A DNA stretch of 64,000 bases from Sphingobacterium corticibacterium (GTDB taxonomy: Bacteria; Bacteroidota; Bacteroidia; Sphingobacteriales; Sphingobacteriaceae): assembly GCF_004208525.1 (NCBI RefSeq), contig NZ_SGIT01000002.1, positions 1,178,001 through 1,242,000 of the forward strand. Direction: 5' to 3'. Under the pieces are notes generated by a model. That model was given only the letters and a program-made list of their open reading frames with translations. It did not search any database and was not told the DNA's origin. Both the position numbers and the translations under genes were made by a program. Position 1 is the first letter of the stretch; each line of letters starts with the position of its first letter. Positions 9,084 to 18,118 of the stretch are shown here, one piece after another.

Positions 9084-10274
9084 TTATTTTATTACGTCGA
9101 GTTCTTTACCAACTTTTGTGAAAGCAGCAATCGCTTTGTCCAGATGTTCTCTTTCGTGCGCGGCGGATAACTGTACGCGGATCCTAGCTTTCCCCTGAGG
9201 CACAACCGGATAATAAAACCCAATCACATAGATACCCTCGCCTAACATCTTCGCCGCAAACTCCTGTGCCAATTTAGCGTCATATAACATCACTGGAACA
9301 ATCGGATGAAAACCGGGCTTGATGTCGAAACCAGCCTCTGTCATCTTTTCACGAAAATATTTCGTGTTATTTTCGAGTTTATCACGAAGTTCCGTCGTTT
9401 CGCTCAACATATCTAACACCGCCACAGAAGCCCCTGCAATAGCAGGCGCAAGCGTATTCGAAAACAAATAGGGCCGTGAGCGTTGACGCAACATATCAAT
9501 AATTTCTTTACGTCCCGAGGTGAAACCACCTGAAGCACCTCCCAATGCCTTACCGAGGGTCCCTGTAATAATATCCACGCGATCTATCACATCGAAGAGT
9601 TCATGTGTCCCTCGACCGGTCTTCCCTATAAAACCGGAACAGTGCGACTCATCAATCATTACCAATGCCTGATATTGATCTGCCAAGTCACAGATTTTAT
9701 CCAAAGGTGCAACCGAACCATCCATGGAGAATGCGCCATCCGTTACAATAATTTTATGGCGCGCTTCCGAAGCCGCTTTCAATTGGACTTCCAAATCTTC
9801 CATGTCACCGTTTTTGTACCGGAAGCGCTGTGCCTTACACAAACGCACACCATCTATAATAGAGGCATGATTCAGTTCATCGGATATGATGGCATCTTCC
9901 GCTCCTAACAGCGGCTCGAAAACACCGCCGTTTGCATCGAACGCAGCTGCATACAAAATAGTATCTTCTGTACCTAAAAATCCGGATATCCTACGCTCTA
10001 ATTCCTTATGAATATCTTGTGTTCCACAGATGAAACGGACCGATGACATCCCATAACCATATCGGTCTATCGCTTTCTTTGCCGCTTCTATTATCTTCGG
10101 ATGGGATGACAGCCCCAAATAATTGTTTGCGCAGAAATTGATGACCTCCTGCCCCGTACTGACTTTAATATCTGCTCCTTGCGGCGTGACGATAACACGC
10201 TCTTCCTTATATAAACCTGCTTCTTTAATCGCTGCAAGCTCTTTTTCCAATGCGGGTTTTAATACTTTGTACAT
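9084..10274 (-). CDS. kbl: glycine C-acetyltransferase (2-amino-3-ketobutyrate CoA ligase)
   Basis: PLP enzyme of the alpha-oxoamine synthase family; in threonine breakdown it splits 2-amino-3-ketobutyrate with CoA into glycine and acetyl-CoA. Visible motifs are [39 protein letters not shown] and [14 protein letters not shown] with the PLP lysine. The length of 396 matches Kbl rather than the longer BioF/HemA relatives. The usual partner, threonine dehydrogenase, is not next to it. Confidence 0.93.
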   Translation of the reverse strand: MYKVLKPALEKELAAIKEAGLYKEERVIVTPQGADIKVSTGQEVINFCANNYLGLSSHPKIIEAAKKAIDRYGYGMSSVRFICGTQDIHKELERRISGFLGTEDTILYAAAFDANGGVFEPLLGAEDAIISDELNHASIIDGVRLCKAQRFRYKNGDMEDLEVQLKAASEARHKIIVTDGAFSMDGSVAPLDKICDLADQYQALVMIDESHCSGFIGKTGRGTHELFDVIDRVDIITGTLGKALGGASGGFTSGRKEIIDMLRQRSRPYLFSNTLAPAIAGASVAVLDMLSETTELRDKLENNTKYFREKMTEAGFDIKPGFHPIVPVMLYDAKLAQEFAAKMLGEGIYVIGFYYPVVPQGKARIRVQLSAAHEREHLDKAIAAFTKVGKELDVIK

Positions 10275-10315
10275 GTTAAAAGTTATGTGCTATATTTCCT
10301 TCGTCTACTTCATTT

Positions 10316-11563
10316 TTACTCATACCGCAAGGCATCTACTGGATCTAATTTCGAAGCTTTTGAAGCCGGATAGTAGCCTGATAGCATCCCCACACCCACA
10401 CAAACCGACATTCCTAAAACCATCCATTTCCAGGGTATAATAAAGTCTGCACCCAACGCCAACGCCAATAAATTCCCTATAGCAATCCCAACGATAACCC
10501 CCACAATCCCTCCCAATACACAAATTACAATAGCTTCCATCAAGAACTGCTTTCTAATGACCGCCGGCGTAGCGCCAATGGCTTTCCGAACACCGATTTC
10601 ACGCGTTCGTTCTGTTACAGAAACCAACATGATATTCATTAGTCCAATAGAAGCACCGACTAATGTTATAAAGGCAATAACAACAGCGCCCAAAGTCACG
10701 TAAGCGAGGTTCTGCATAAGCATTTGTGCTACCGCATCGGATTTAACAATTTCAAAATCATTCGTTTGTTTAGCCGTTAAACCCCTAATTTTACGAAACG
10801 TTGCAATAGCCTCCCCCTCGGCTCCTTCCATTTTATACGGATCCGTAGTCATGACCGTAATGACATAAGAAGGGTTTCCCTGTGTCATCATAGCCCTTCC
10901 TCGCGACAAGGGAATAAAACAAGTTTTATCCGAACCGAATCCGGCGCTGGAGCCTTTGCTTTCCAATACCCCGATAACGGTAAACCGCTCCCCTCCTATT
11001 GTAATATATTCACCTATCGGATTCTTTCTGTTTTTAAATAATTTACCTTTAACCTCCTCACCGATAATCACAACGCTACTGGCATTTTCCACATCTTGCA
11101 TTGTAAAATCACGCCCATCTGAAAGCTTATACCCCGATGTCTGTAAATAATTATCGTCCACCCCAATAACACCTATATTGGGATTTGTCTTTTCCGCCAC
11201 ATATTTGGCTGTCGCTCCCCAAGTCACATTTGCACTGAGTGAAATAATAGCATTATAGTCAAATCGTTCTTTAAAAAGAATCGCATCTCGGTACGTGATA
11301 GACGGAAAAACCTTTGCCTGACTCCCCGAGTCTCCGATACGAACATTTACGCCGCGATTACGAATATTGAACGAATTTGACCCCATAGATGAAAAGGAAT
11401 TGGTTAGCGAACTTTGCATGGCGTCGATGGAAGTCAATACACCGATAAGAGCCATGATACCTATTGCAATGATCAGCGCCGTAAGAAAAGTACGCAATTT
11501 ATTGCTTACAATAGATTGTAAGGCAAGTTTAACATTCTCGCGGTAAGACATATTAACGGACAT
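10316..11563 (-). CDS. MacB/FtsX-family ABC transporter permease
   Basis: A 415-residue membrane protein with the MacB layout: one N-terminal helix (residues about 18-45), a large periplasmic domain to about 280, then three helices at the C-terminus with the FtsX block (VSVTERTREIGVRKAIGA, ALGG-type turns). MacB-type proteins work as mechanotransducers that drive export of peptides, lipoproteins or toxins with a separate ATPase and adaptor. No ATPase gene is adjacent, so its partner must be elsewhere. It ends 41 bases before the kbl start. Confidence 0.9.
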   Translation of the reverse strand: MSVNMSYRENVKLALQSIVSNKLRTFLTALIIAIGIMALIGVLTSIDAMQSSLTNSFSSMGSNSFNIRNRGVNVRIGDSGSQAKVFPSITYRDAILFKERFDYNAIISLSANVTWGATAKYVAEKTNPNIGVIGVDDNYLQTSGYKLSDGRDFTMQDVENASSVVIIGEEVKGKLFKNRKNPIGEYITIGGERFTVIGVLESKGSSAGFGSDKTCFIPLSRGRAMMTQGNPSYVITVMTTDPYKMEGAEGEAIATFRKIRGLTAKQTNDFEIVKSDAVAQMLMQNLAYVTLGAVVIAFITLVGASIGLMNIMLVSVTERTREIGVRKAIGATPAVIRKQFLMEAIVICVLGGIVGVIVGIAIGNLLALALGADFIIPWKWMVLGMSVCVGVGMLSGYYPASKASKLDPVDALRYE

Positions 11564-11644
11564 GGCGCGTTTTTTTCATCCAAACTTACATAAAATGCGC
11601 AGCATTCACGAACTCCTGAGAGAAAAATCATAAGGAGTAATCGA

Positions 11645-12076
11645 TCAGTTTACTAGCTGCCAAGTCTGGGTTCGGCCAATTAAAGAAAAACCTACGTATC
11701 CCCGCACAAGAAGTTTATTTCCTTCTCTGGTAATGGTACACTTATACATCTTCCCGTTTTTTGGGTCCGTGATCGTACCACCAGAAAATTCGTTTCCTTT
11801 TTTTGTTATGCCACGAATAATCTCCAGCCCCAATAAGGGTTGGTTTTTACGATCATCTTTACACTGCACACATTTGTCATTCTCTGGTTTGATGAGGAGT
11901 TTACTAATTTTCCCATAATACCTACCATCTGCTTTTTGGAAAACTTCCACAATGGATTTTGCCTCTCCCGTTTCATCGTCCACGGTTTTCCATTTTCCGA
12001 CTATATTTTGGTTATTTTGCGCTATAGCCTGAAGTCCGATCAGCATACTTAGCCATACAAACAGCATCTTCCTCAT
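11645..12076 (-). CDS. exported DUF2147 protein
   Basis: A 143-residue protein with a clear signal peptide (MRKMLFVWLSMLIGLQAIAQ). The mature part has the DUF2147 pattern: GKWKTVDDETGEAKSIVEVF, YYGKISKLL, a C-x2-C pair (CVQCKDD), GNEFSGGTITDPKNGKMYKC and a C-terminal strand, as in a small lipocalin-like beta-barrel. The function of the family is not established. It stands alone between cobA and the permease. Confidence 0.85.
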   Translation of the reverse strand: MRKMLFVWLSMLIGLQAIAQNNQNIVGKWKTVDDETGEAKSIVEVFQKADGRYYGKISKLLIKPENDKCVQCKDDRKNQPLLGLEIIRGITKKGNEFSGGTITDPKNGKMYKCTITREGNKLLVRGYVGFSLIGRTQTWQLVN

Positions 12077-12165
12077 ATCTTTTCTAGTTTATAACTATTA
12101 ACTATGTTAATGCTATCAAAAAGCATGCAGAAAATCAAATATAGTACGCTCGACTATCAAAACCA

Positions 12166-12927
12166 TTACACAATATTTCTTTCTCGCTGCAATAAAGCAG
12201 AAAGATTATACTGCAAATTGACAACTTCTCCGATAACAATAATAGCAGGATGAGACATCCCTGCTTGCTGACTCGCCCTCACCAAGTCTTTAACCTTACA
12301 TATCACTTTCTTTTCATCTGCCCTGGAAGCCCGCTGTATGATCGCTGCCGGGCGATCTCCCTCACCATTCATCAGATAGATCCGGGCAATTTCTGCCAAT
12401 TTACGCATACCCATATATATAACAACTGTAGAATTACAGCGAACCGCTAACGAAAGATCAGTCGCGATATCACCATTTTTTTTCATACCTGTCAAGACCC
12501 ACACTCCTTCACTAACACCACGATGTGTCAGCGGTATATCACTCAATCCTACACCTTGCATGCTGCTGATCCCTGGAATATACTCTACCTTGATCTCCAA
12601 CTCCTTTGCAACAAGCCACTCTTCGAATCCTCTACCAAATATATACGGATCGCCTCCTTTCAACCTTACCACATTGGAAAAACGCTCACAATAATAAGCT
12701 ATTAATGTATTTATATCTTCCTGTGGCATATATTTCCCATACGGATGCTTCCCTACGTATATTTTTAGACATTTTTCTGAAGCAATATGGAGTATTTCTT
12801 CATTAATAAGGTTATCATAGAGTATTACCTCAGCATTTTTTATGCTTTTATACGCTTTTATCGTCAATAATTCTGGATCACCCGGACCAGAACCGACTAT
12901 TTTTAGAGATTTAAACCTATTTACCAT
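12166..12927 (-). CDS. cobA: uroporphyrinogen-III C-methyltransferase
   Basis: Adds two SAM-derived methyl groups to uroporphyrinogen III to make precorrin-2, the branch point to sirohaem, which the NirB nitrite reductase needs. Motifs: VGSGPGDPELLTIKA at the start, RLKGGDPYIFGRG, PLTHRGVSE and LTGMKK. It is divergent from nirB with a 149-base gap, so co-regulation is likely. The dehydrogenase/chelatase half of CysG is not fused here and is not in the window. The ATG at 12927 is chosen over a GTG seven codons upstream. Confidence 0.93.
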   Translation of the reverse strand: MVNRFKSLKIVGSGPGDPELLTIKAYKSIKNAEVILYDNLINEEILHIASEKCLKIYVGKHPYGKYMPQEDINTLIAYYCERFSNVVRLKGGDPYIFGRGFEEWLVAKELEIKVEYIPGISSMQGVGLSDIPLTHRGVSEGVWVLTGMKKNGDIATDLSLAVRCNSTVVIYMGMRKLAEIARIYLMNGEGDRPAAIIQRASRADEKKVICKVKDLVRASQQAGMSHPAIIVIGEVVNLQYNLSALLQRERNIV

Positions 12928-12977
12928 ATATAAATCATTAAAATTCACAACAAATCAATCAAAAATAGAAAATAATA

Positions 12978-12989
12978 TGATATATATCA
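12978..12989. promoter_or_regulatory. FNR-type palindrome in the cobA/nirB promoter region
   Basis: TGAT-ATAT-ATCA is a perfect match to the half-site pattern TGAT-N4-ATCA recognised by FNR/DNR/NnrR proteins and is extended by one more pair (A/T). It lies between the divergent cobA and nirB genes. A second perfect palindrome, TTGATATCAA, lies at 13007-13016, and a near -7 element TAAATTAG at 13022-13029. An FNR-like regulator with the matching recognition residues is encoded at the far end of the nitrate operon (32274-32957). Confidence 0.55.
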
Positions 12990-13076
12990 TGAAAATATTT
13001 CATTTATTGATATCAAAAACATAAATTAGCAAAATAAATAACGAAAAATCATTTTTTACCTATAAATATCTGAGAA

Positions 13077-15596
13077 ATGAACACAAAAACAGTTATAGTA
13101 ATCGGAAATGGAATGGTAAGCCATAAGTTTTGTGAAAAATTAACAACAAAAAGCAACAATTTTAAGCTAATAGTGTTCGGCGAGGAACCAATTAGGGCTT
13201 ATGATCGTGTACATCTCACTGATTATTTCGGAAATAAGACATTAGATGATTTATTTTTGTCAAAAAATGAGTGGTACAACGAAAATAATATCGATTTACA
13301 CCTTCATGACCCTATTGTACACATTGATATTGAAAAAAAACGCATCCATTCCAAAAAAGACATCCAGATAGATTACGATTACCTCATCCTCGCTACCGGA
13401 TCGGCTGCTTTTGTCCCCCCAATCCCCGGCGTCGACAAAGAAGGGGTATTTTTATATCGCACTATCGAAGACCTTGACCAAATTAAAGCATATGCCTTGA
13501 CCGCAAATAAAGGCACGGTCATTGGCGGTGGATTGTTAGGCCTAGAAGCTGCAAAAGCACTCGTAGATCTTGGCATAAAAGAATCAGCAGTCGTGGAATT
13601 TGCACCACGGCTAATGCCCAGACAAATTGACGATATGGCCAGTAGCATATTACAAAACAAGCTACAGGCACTTGGGTTGACCTGCTTTCTGCAAAAATCT
13701 ACAACCCAAATACTAGGCAAAAATAAAATAACAGGGCTTGCATTCGCTGATGGCTCTCAATTGGACAGCGATATCTTGATCATATCGGCAGGGATCAAAC
13801 CTCGTGATGAGTTAGCAAAAGCTGCGGGACTAGCTATTGGACCTCGTGGAGGAATCATAGTCGATGAGAACATGCGTACGTCCGACCCTCACACCTTCGC
13901 TATCGGTGAATGCGCCCTTTATAACGAAATGATATATGGCTTGGTAGCCCCCGGATACGAAATGGCGGAGGTCGCTGCAACTACCATTTCTGGCGAACAG
14001 AAGCTTTTCGCTGGTTTCGACATGAGCACCAAACTAAAATTAATGGGTGTCGATGTGGCTAGTTTTGGAGATCCATTTATCACAGAGCCTCACGCCCGGA
14101 CCATTCTTCTAGAAGACAAGAATAAAGGCATTTACAAACGGCTCAATATCAGTCCGGATGGCAAAAGGCTATTAGGTGGTATTTTGGTGGGTGAAGCAGC
14201 GAGCTACAACATGTTATTACAGACTGTCAATAATAACATGCCCCTTCCCGAACATCCCGAAACACTTCTTTTAGGAGAACAAAGTGAAAGTAAACCTGCC
14301 GGCGCAGGACTGGAAGCTTTGCCCGATACAGCGTTGATCTGTAGCTGCGAAGGCATTACAAAGGCTCAAATATGTGATGCGGTTACGCAGCAAGGATGTG
14401 AGCATGCCGATGATGTCAAGAAATGCACGAAAGCCGGTTCTGGTTGTGGCGGCTGTGTCCCTATGGTCAAAGACCTGGTAGCATATACCATGAAGAAACA
14501 GGGTAAATATATTCGCAATACAATATGTGAACATTTCAACTTTAGTCGACAAGAGCTATTTGATCTCATCAAGATTCATGATCTAAGAACCTACGACAGC
14601 GTACTGGACAACCTTGGAACAGGACACGGTTGTGAAGTCTGCAAACCACTAGTTTCTTCGCTATTAGCCAGCCTTTGGAACGAAATGATACTGGGAAAGG
14701 GAAATGATGTGGCCCAAGATAGCAATGACCGCTTTTTGGCTAATATACAACGCGGCGGAACCTATTCTGTTGTACCACGCGTACCAGGAGGAGAAATCCA
14801 ACCAGAAAAATTGATCGTTATCGGGGAAGTCGCTAAGAAATATGGGCTTTATACCAAAATCACGGGCGGACAACGCATCGACATGTTTGGAGCGCACCTC
14901 AATGATCTTCCCTTTATCTGGGAAGAGCTGATCGCAGCCGGGTTCGAAAGCGGACACGCCTATGGAAAAGCTTTGCGTACGGTAAAAAGCTGTGTAGGAA
15001 GTACCTGGTGCCGTTTTGGACTACACGACAGTGTATCCTTTGCTATTCAGATTGAAGAACGGTATCGTGGGATCCGATCTCCACACAAATTGAAATCCGC
15101 CGTCAGCGGTTGTATCCGGGAATGTGCGGAAGCGCAAAGTAAGGATTTTGGAATCATTGCTACGGAAAAAGGCTGGAATTTGTATGTATGCGGAAACGGT
15201 GGCAGCAAACCTCAACATGCGCACCTCTTGGTGAGTGACATCGATAGTGAAACTTGTATACGCTATCTAGATCGGTTCCTCATGTTTTATATACACACTG
15301 CCGATCCATTAACACGCACGGCCACTTGGCTGAATAAAATGGAAGGCGGAGTCGATTATCTTCGAAATGTTGTCGTGGAAGACAGTCTTGGAATGGCGGA
15401 AACCTGGGAAAAAGAGATGCAGGCCTTAGTCGACGCCTATCAATGTGAGTGGAAGGTCGCGGTCAATAATCCGGATATACGCAAGCGCTTTGTTCATTTT
15501 GTGAATGCACCTTCCGAGAAAGATGAAACCGTAAAATTCGAAGAAATGCGCGGGCAAAAGAAAGCGGCCGACTGGAATGCCCCAATAACATATTAA
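13077..15596 (+). CDS. nirB: assimilatory nitrite reductase, large subunit
   Basis: Reduces nitrite to ammonium with NAD(P)H in the cytoplasm. Domains in order: FAD/NAD(P)-binding reductase (VIGNGMVSHKFCEKL start, GGGLLGLEAAKAL near 145), a BFD-like [2Fe-2S] domain near 418 (CSCEGITKAQ ... GSGCGGC) followed by a second similar half (GHGCEVC), then the ferredoxin-like and sirohaem/[4Fe-4S] domain. The cluster ligands are CVGSTWC near 637 and CIREC near 677. The 839-residue length fits NirB. It is the first gene of the 17-gene nitrate run. Confidence 0.97.
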   Translation: MNTKTVIVIGNGMVSHKFCEKLTTKSNNFKLIVFGEEPIRAYDRVHLTDYFGNKTLDDLFLSKNEWYNENNIDLHLHDPIVHIDIEKKRIHSKKDIQIDYDYLILATGSAAFVPPIPGVDKEGVFLYRTIEDLDQIKAYALTANKGTVIGGGLLGLEAAKALVDLGIKESAVVEFAPRLMPRQIDDMASSILQNKLQALGLTCFLQKSTTQILGKNKITGLAFADGSQLDSDILIISAGIKPRDELAKAAGLAIGPRGGIIVDENMRTSDPHTFAIGECALYNEMIYGLVAPGYEMAEVAATTISGEQKLFAGFDMSTKLKLMGVDVASFGDPFITEPHARTILLEDKNKGIYKRLNISPDGKRLLGGILVGEAASYNMLLQTVNNNMPLPEHPETLLLGEQSESKPAGAGLEALPDTALICSCEGITKAQICDAVTQQGCEHADDVKKCTKAGSGCGGCVPMVKDLVAYTMKKQGKYIRNTICEHFNFSRQELFDLIKIHDLRTYDSVLDNLGTGHGCEVCKPLVSSLLASLWNEMILGKGNDVAQDSNDRFLANIQRGGTYSVVPRVPGGEIQPEKLIVIGEVAKKYGLYTKITGGQRIDMFGAHLNDLPFIWEELIAAGFESGHAYGKALRTVKSCVGSTWCRFGLHDSVSFAIQIEERYRGIRSPHKLKSAVSGCIRECAEAQSKDFGIIATEKGWNLYVCGNGGSKPQHAHLLVSDIDSETCIRYLDRFLMFYIHTADPLTRTATWLNKMEGGVDYLRNVVVEDSLGMAETWEKEMQALVDAYQCEWKVAVNNPDIRKRFVHFVNAPSEKDETVKFEEMRGQKKAADWNAPITY

Positions 15597-15630
15597 TCAA
15601 ATAAATACGAAACTTTAACACAAGATCATT

Positions 15631-15978
15631 ATGGAAACCTTATCAATCACTTCATGGAAATTAGCTTGTCGCGTAGAAGACACCATTGAAAACGGAGGTA
15701 TCTGTTTAAAACTAGAGGATCAGCAAGTTGCCTTGTTCTATTTCAAACGTCGTAATGAGTGGTACGCTACGCAGAACGAATGCCCCCATAAAAGACAAAT
15801 GATCCTTAGTCGCGGTATGATCGGATCATTAGGAGATAAACCGAAGATCGCCTGCCCTTTTCACAAGAAAACATTCGCACTGGATACCGGCGAATGTCTC
15901 TCTGGCGATGAATGCGCCATCAAGACCTATCCGGTAAAAGTGGAAGACGGGTTCGTATATATTGCATTACAGAACTAA
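15631..15978 (+). CDS. nirD: nitrite reductase, small (Rieske-type) subunit
   Basis: 115 residues, 34 bases downstream of nirB. Rieske-like fold: ECPHKRQMILSRG and later CPFHKKTFALDTGEC. Here, unlike in many NirD proteins that have lost the ligands, the C-x-H and C-x2-H pairs are present, so a [2Fe-2S] cluster is possible. It partners NirB in nitrite reduction. Confidence 0.93.
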   Translation: METLSITSWKLACRVEDTIENGGICLKLEDQQVALFYFKRRNEWYATQNECPHKRQMILSRGMIGSLGDKPKIACPFHKKTFALDTGECLSGDECAIKTYPVKVEDGFVYIALQN

Positions 15979-16014
15979 TATAAGATGGCAATCAACAAAT
16001 AATCCTTTGCAAAC

Positions 16015-16407
16015 ATGAAGACAAACCGCACCTTTTGTACGATAGTCTGTATAGTACTGACAGCAACAACTGTACGCGCCCAGCATAAAAAATTTAGTGC
16101 ACAAGCTTTTGATGGAATTATCGTAGGGGGCTATGCGGACAACGGCGCATACATTAATTGTACCGGACCTGCCATGAAATATACCACACAGAAATGGAAT
16201 CTCACATTAGGATTCTTACCGTCTATCAAAATTAAAGAAGATCCCTCCGTCGTAAAGAACGCTACGTTTACTCCCACTTTAGGCTTTGGTGCTACGTTAA
16301 CGATTTTTAAGCATCTGGCGCTACAGGTACCGGCATTCTATATACCCAAGACAAATGTGGACAATGGGAGGTGGACTTTAGGTATCGGTTTGGGATATAA
16401 GATATAA
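16015..16407 (+). CDS. small exported beta-rich protein of unknown function
   Basis: Not recognised. 130 residues with a signal peptide (cleavage near TTVRAQ). The mature part alternates glycine/aromatic strands (GIIVGGYADNGAYINC, WNLTLGFLPSI, TPTLGFGATLTIF, WTLGIGLGYKI), ending in a strand like those of small outer-membrane barrels or periplasmic beta-sandwiches. It sits 37 bases after nirD and 4 bases before the MoeB-like gene, inside the nitrate operon, so a link to nitrate, nitrite or molybdate passage through the envelope is a reasonable guess, no more. Confidence 0.7.
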   Translation: MKTNRTFCTIVCIVLTATTVRAQHKKFSAQAFDGIIVGGYADNGAYINCTGPAMKYTTQKWNLTLGFLPSIKIKEDPSVVKNATFTPTLGFGATLTIFKHLALQVPAFYIPKTNVDNGRWTLGIGLGYKI

Positions 16408-16411
16408 CCAC

Positions 16412-17170
16412 ATGAGAGAAATGCATAGCAGATTTTTTAGCGATCATCTTCAACTGCCGTTTATTGGCAAGAAGGGTCTCGACAAATTAAAATGTACCCG
16501 CGTGCTGGTGGTTGGTGCCGGAGGCCTGGGTTGCCCTGTGATTTCCGCATTAGCTTCTAGTGGTATCGGACATATCGGAATACTGGATGGCGATAAGGTT
16601 GAGCTTAAAAATCTGGCACGCCAATATCTCTATACACCAGCACAAGTTGGAGAATGGAAGACTGCAGCTGCCGTCACCCATTTAAGAGACCGATATCAGG
16701 AAACGATCTTCAAAGCATATCCGTTTTTTGTAGACGAAACCAATATTCATGCGATATTTTCTGCATATGATATCGTCATCGACGCCACAGACAATTTTCC
16801 ATCCCGCTTATTAATCGGTCATACAGGTATTCAGCTCGGCACACCAGTCGTCTATGGATCTATTTTCCGTTCTGAAGTGCAGATGACCGTGTTTAACAAC
16901 GAGACGCAGCGCTTGGCGATAGATGACGTATTTACCCTGCAGCCGACCGGTCAAGGGATGGGTTGCGATGTTTCGGGCACCTACGTCATCGGCAGTATGG
17001 TAGCTGGTATGTTGATGGCAAACGAAGCCATCAAAGTGTTGCTGGATTTGCCAGACAAGCTAATGGGTAAATTGCTTCTATTCGATGTGCTTTCTCTTCA
17101 GAAGCGCGTCATTCATTTTTCCAGTTTGCAACCCGACCCAACAGAGACCACCCCAGCACTGAAATCATGA
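16412..17170 (+). CDS. MoeB/ThiF-family adenylyltransferase
   Basis: E1-like enzyme that adenylates the C-terminal glycine of MoaD so that it can be thiocarboxylated for molybdopterin synthesis. Shows the nucleotide loop GAGGLGCPV, the DGDKVELKNLARQ block and DATDNFPSR. 252 residues. The zinc-binding C-x2-C pairs usual in MoeB are missing: the region that normally reads CYRCLFP has no cysteines, and only one cysteine (MGCDVSG) remains later. Its stop overlaps the moaCB start (ATGA). Confidence 0.88.
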   Translation: MREMHSRFFSDHLQLPFIGKKGLDKLKCTRVLVVGAGGLGCPVISALASSGIGHIGILDGDKVELKNLARQYLYTPAQVGEWKTAAAVTHLRDRYQETIFKAYPFFVDETNIHAIFSAYDIVIDATDNFPSRLLIGHTGIQLGTPVVYGSIFRSEVQMTVFNNETQRLAIDDVFTLQPTGQGMGCDVSGTYVIGSMVAGMLMANEAIKVLLDLPDKLMGKLLLFDVLSLQKRVIHFSSLQPDPTETTPALKS

Positions 17171-18117
17171 AAGATATAAACCATAAAATCAGCACTTTAC
17201 GTACCGCATCAGCTAACGCTGTTATCTATTTTACGGAATCCACGGCTATCAAGATTAAACAAGATAAGCTGCCAAAAGGAAACCTACTGGATGTTGCCCG
17301 GGCAGCAGCATTTTTGGGAGCAAAGGCGACCCCGCAGTTACTTCCACACTGCCATCCCGTCCAGATTGACGGGATGCAGGTCGATTTCGAATATATCTAT
17401 CCGAGCTCCCATCCAGACTTTTTTGCTGGAACACAGCAGTCAGGTGCCGGGATATTGATCACGGTAGCGGCCAAGTCGATTGGTCGTACCGGTATAGAGA
17501 TGGAGGCGCTGACCGCCGCATCTATAGCAGCGCTCGAGCTTTACGATATGTTGAAACCTGTCGACGATCAGTTAGAGATCGGTCATATCCGTCTAGCGAA
17601 AAAAACAGGCGGTAAATCGGATCACAGTCGTTTTCTGGCGCCGCTGGCTACCTGTGCGGTTTTGGTCTGTTCCGATGCTACCGCTAGCGGACAGCGGCAG
17701 GATAACAGTGGGCGAAAAATCGAAGAAATGTTGCAGGCTACCGGCGCACAGGTACTGGATTACCAAATCGTTGCAGATGAAAAACCGCTCATCCAACAGG
17801 CCATAAACACCTGGGTTGACCGAGACATACCGTTTATTTTTACGACGGGAGGGACCGGATTGGGACCACGAGATGTAACCGTGGAAGCTGTTTCCGAATT
17901 ATTGGACAAAACTGCAGATGGCATTGTCGAAGCCATGCGCGGACATGGGCAGCAACGGACGCCATTGGCTATGATGAGCCGTTCCGTTGCCGGTACCATT
18001 CGCAACTCACTTGTCGTCACATTACCTGGAAGTACCAACGGCGTGAAGGAATGTTTAGAGGCTATTTTGCCAGCCTTGTTTCATGCCCAGAAAATGATGA
18101 TGGGAGGAGGACATTGA
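17167..18117 (+). CDS. moaCB: fused MoaC-MoaB molybdenum cofactor protein
   Basis: 316 residues, two domains. The first (about 1-150) is MoaC, cyclic pyranopterin monophosphate synthase, with LPHCHPVQIDG and the EMEALTAASIAALELYDM block. The second (about 165-316) is MoaB/MogA, the molybdopterin adenylyltransferase, with FTTGGTGLGPRDVT. Such MoaCB fusions are known in several bacteria. It joins one early and one late step of cofactor synthesis in one protein. Confidence 0.93.
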   Translation: MKDINHKISTLRTASANAVIYFTESTAIKIKQDKLPKGNLLDVARAAAFLGAKATPQLLPHCHPVQIDGMQVDFEYIYPSSHPDFFAGTQQSGAGILITVAAKSIGRTGIEMEALTAASIAALELYDMLKPVDDQLEIGHIRLAKKTGGKSDHSRFLAPLATCAVLVCSDATASGQRQDNSGRKIEEMLQATGAQVLDYQIVADEKPLIQQAINTWVDRDIPFIFTTGGTGLGPRDVTVEAVSELLDKTADGIVEAMRGHGQQRTPLAMMSRSVAGTIRNSLVVTLPGSTNGVKECLEAILPALFHAQKMMMGGGH

Positions 18118-18118
18118 T

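Noticed and set aside
11611..11637. Possible terminator after the DUF2147 gene (ACTCCT/AGGAGT)
   Set aside because: Only a 6-bp stem with a 15-base loop; too weak to claim.
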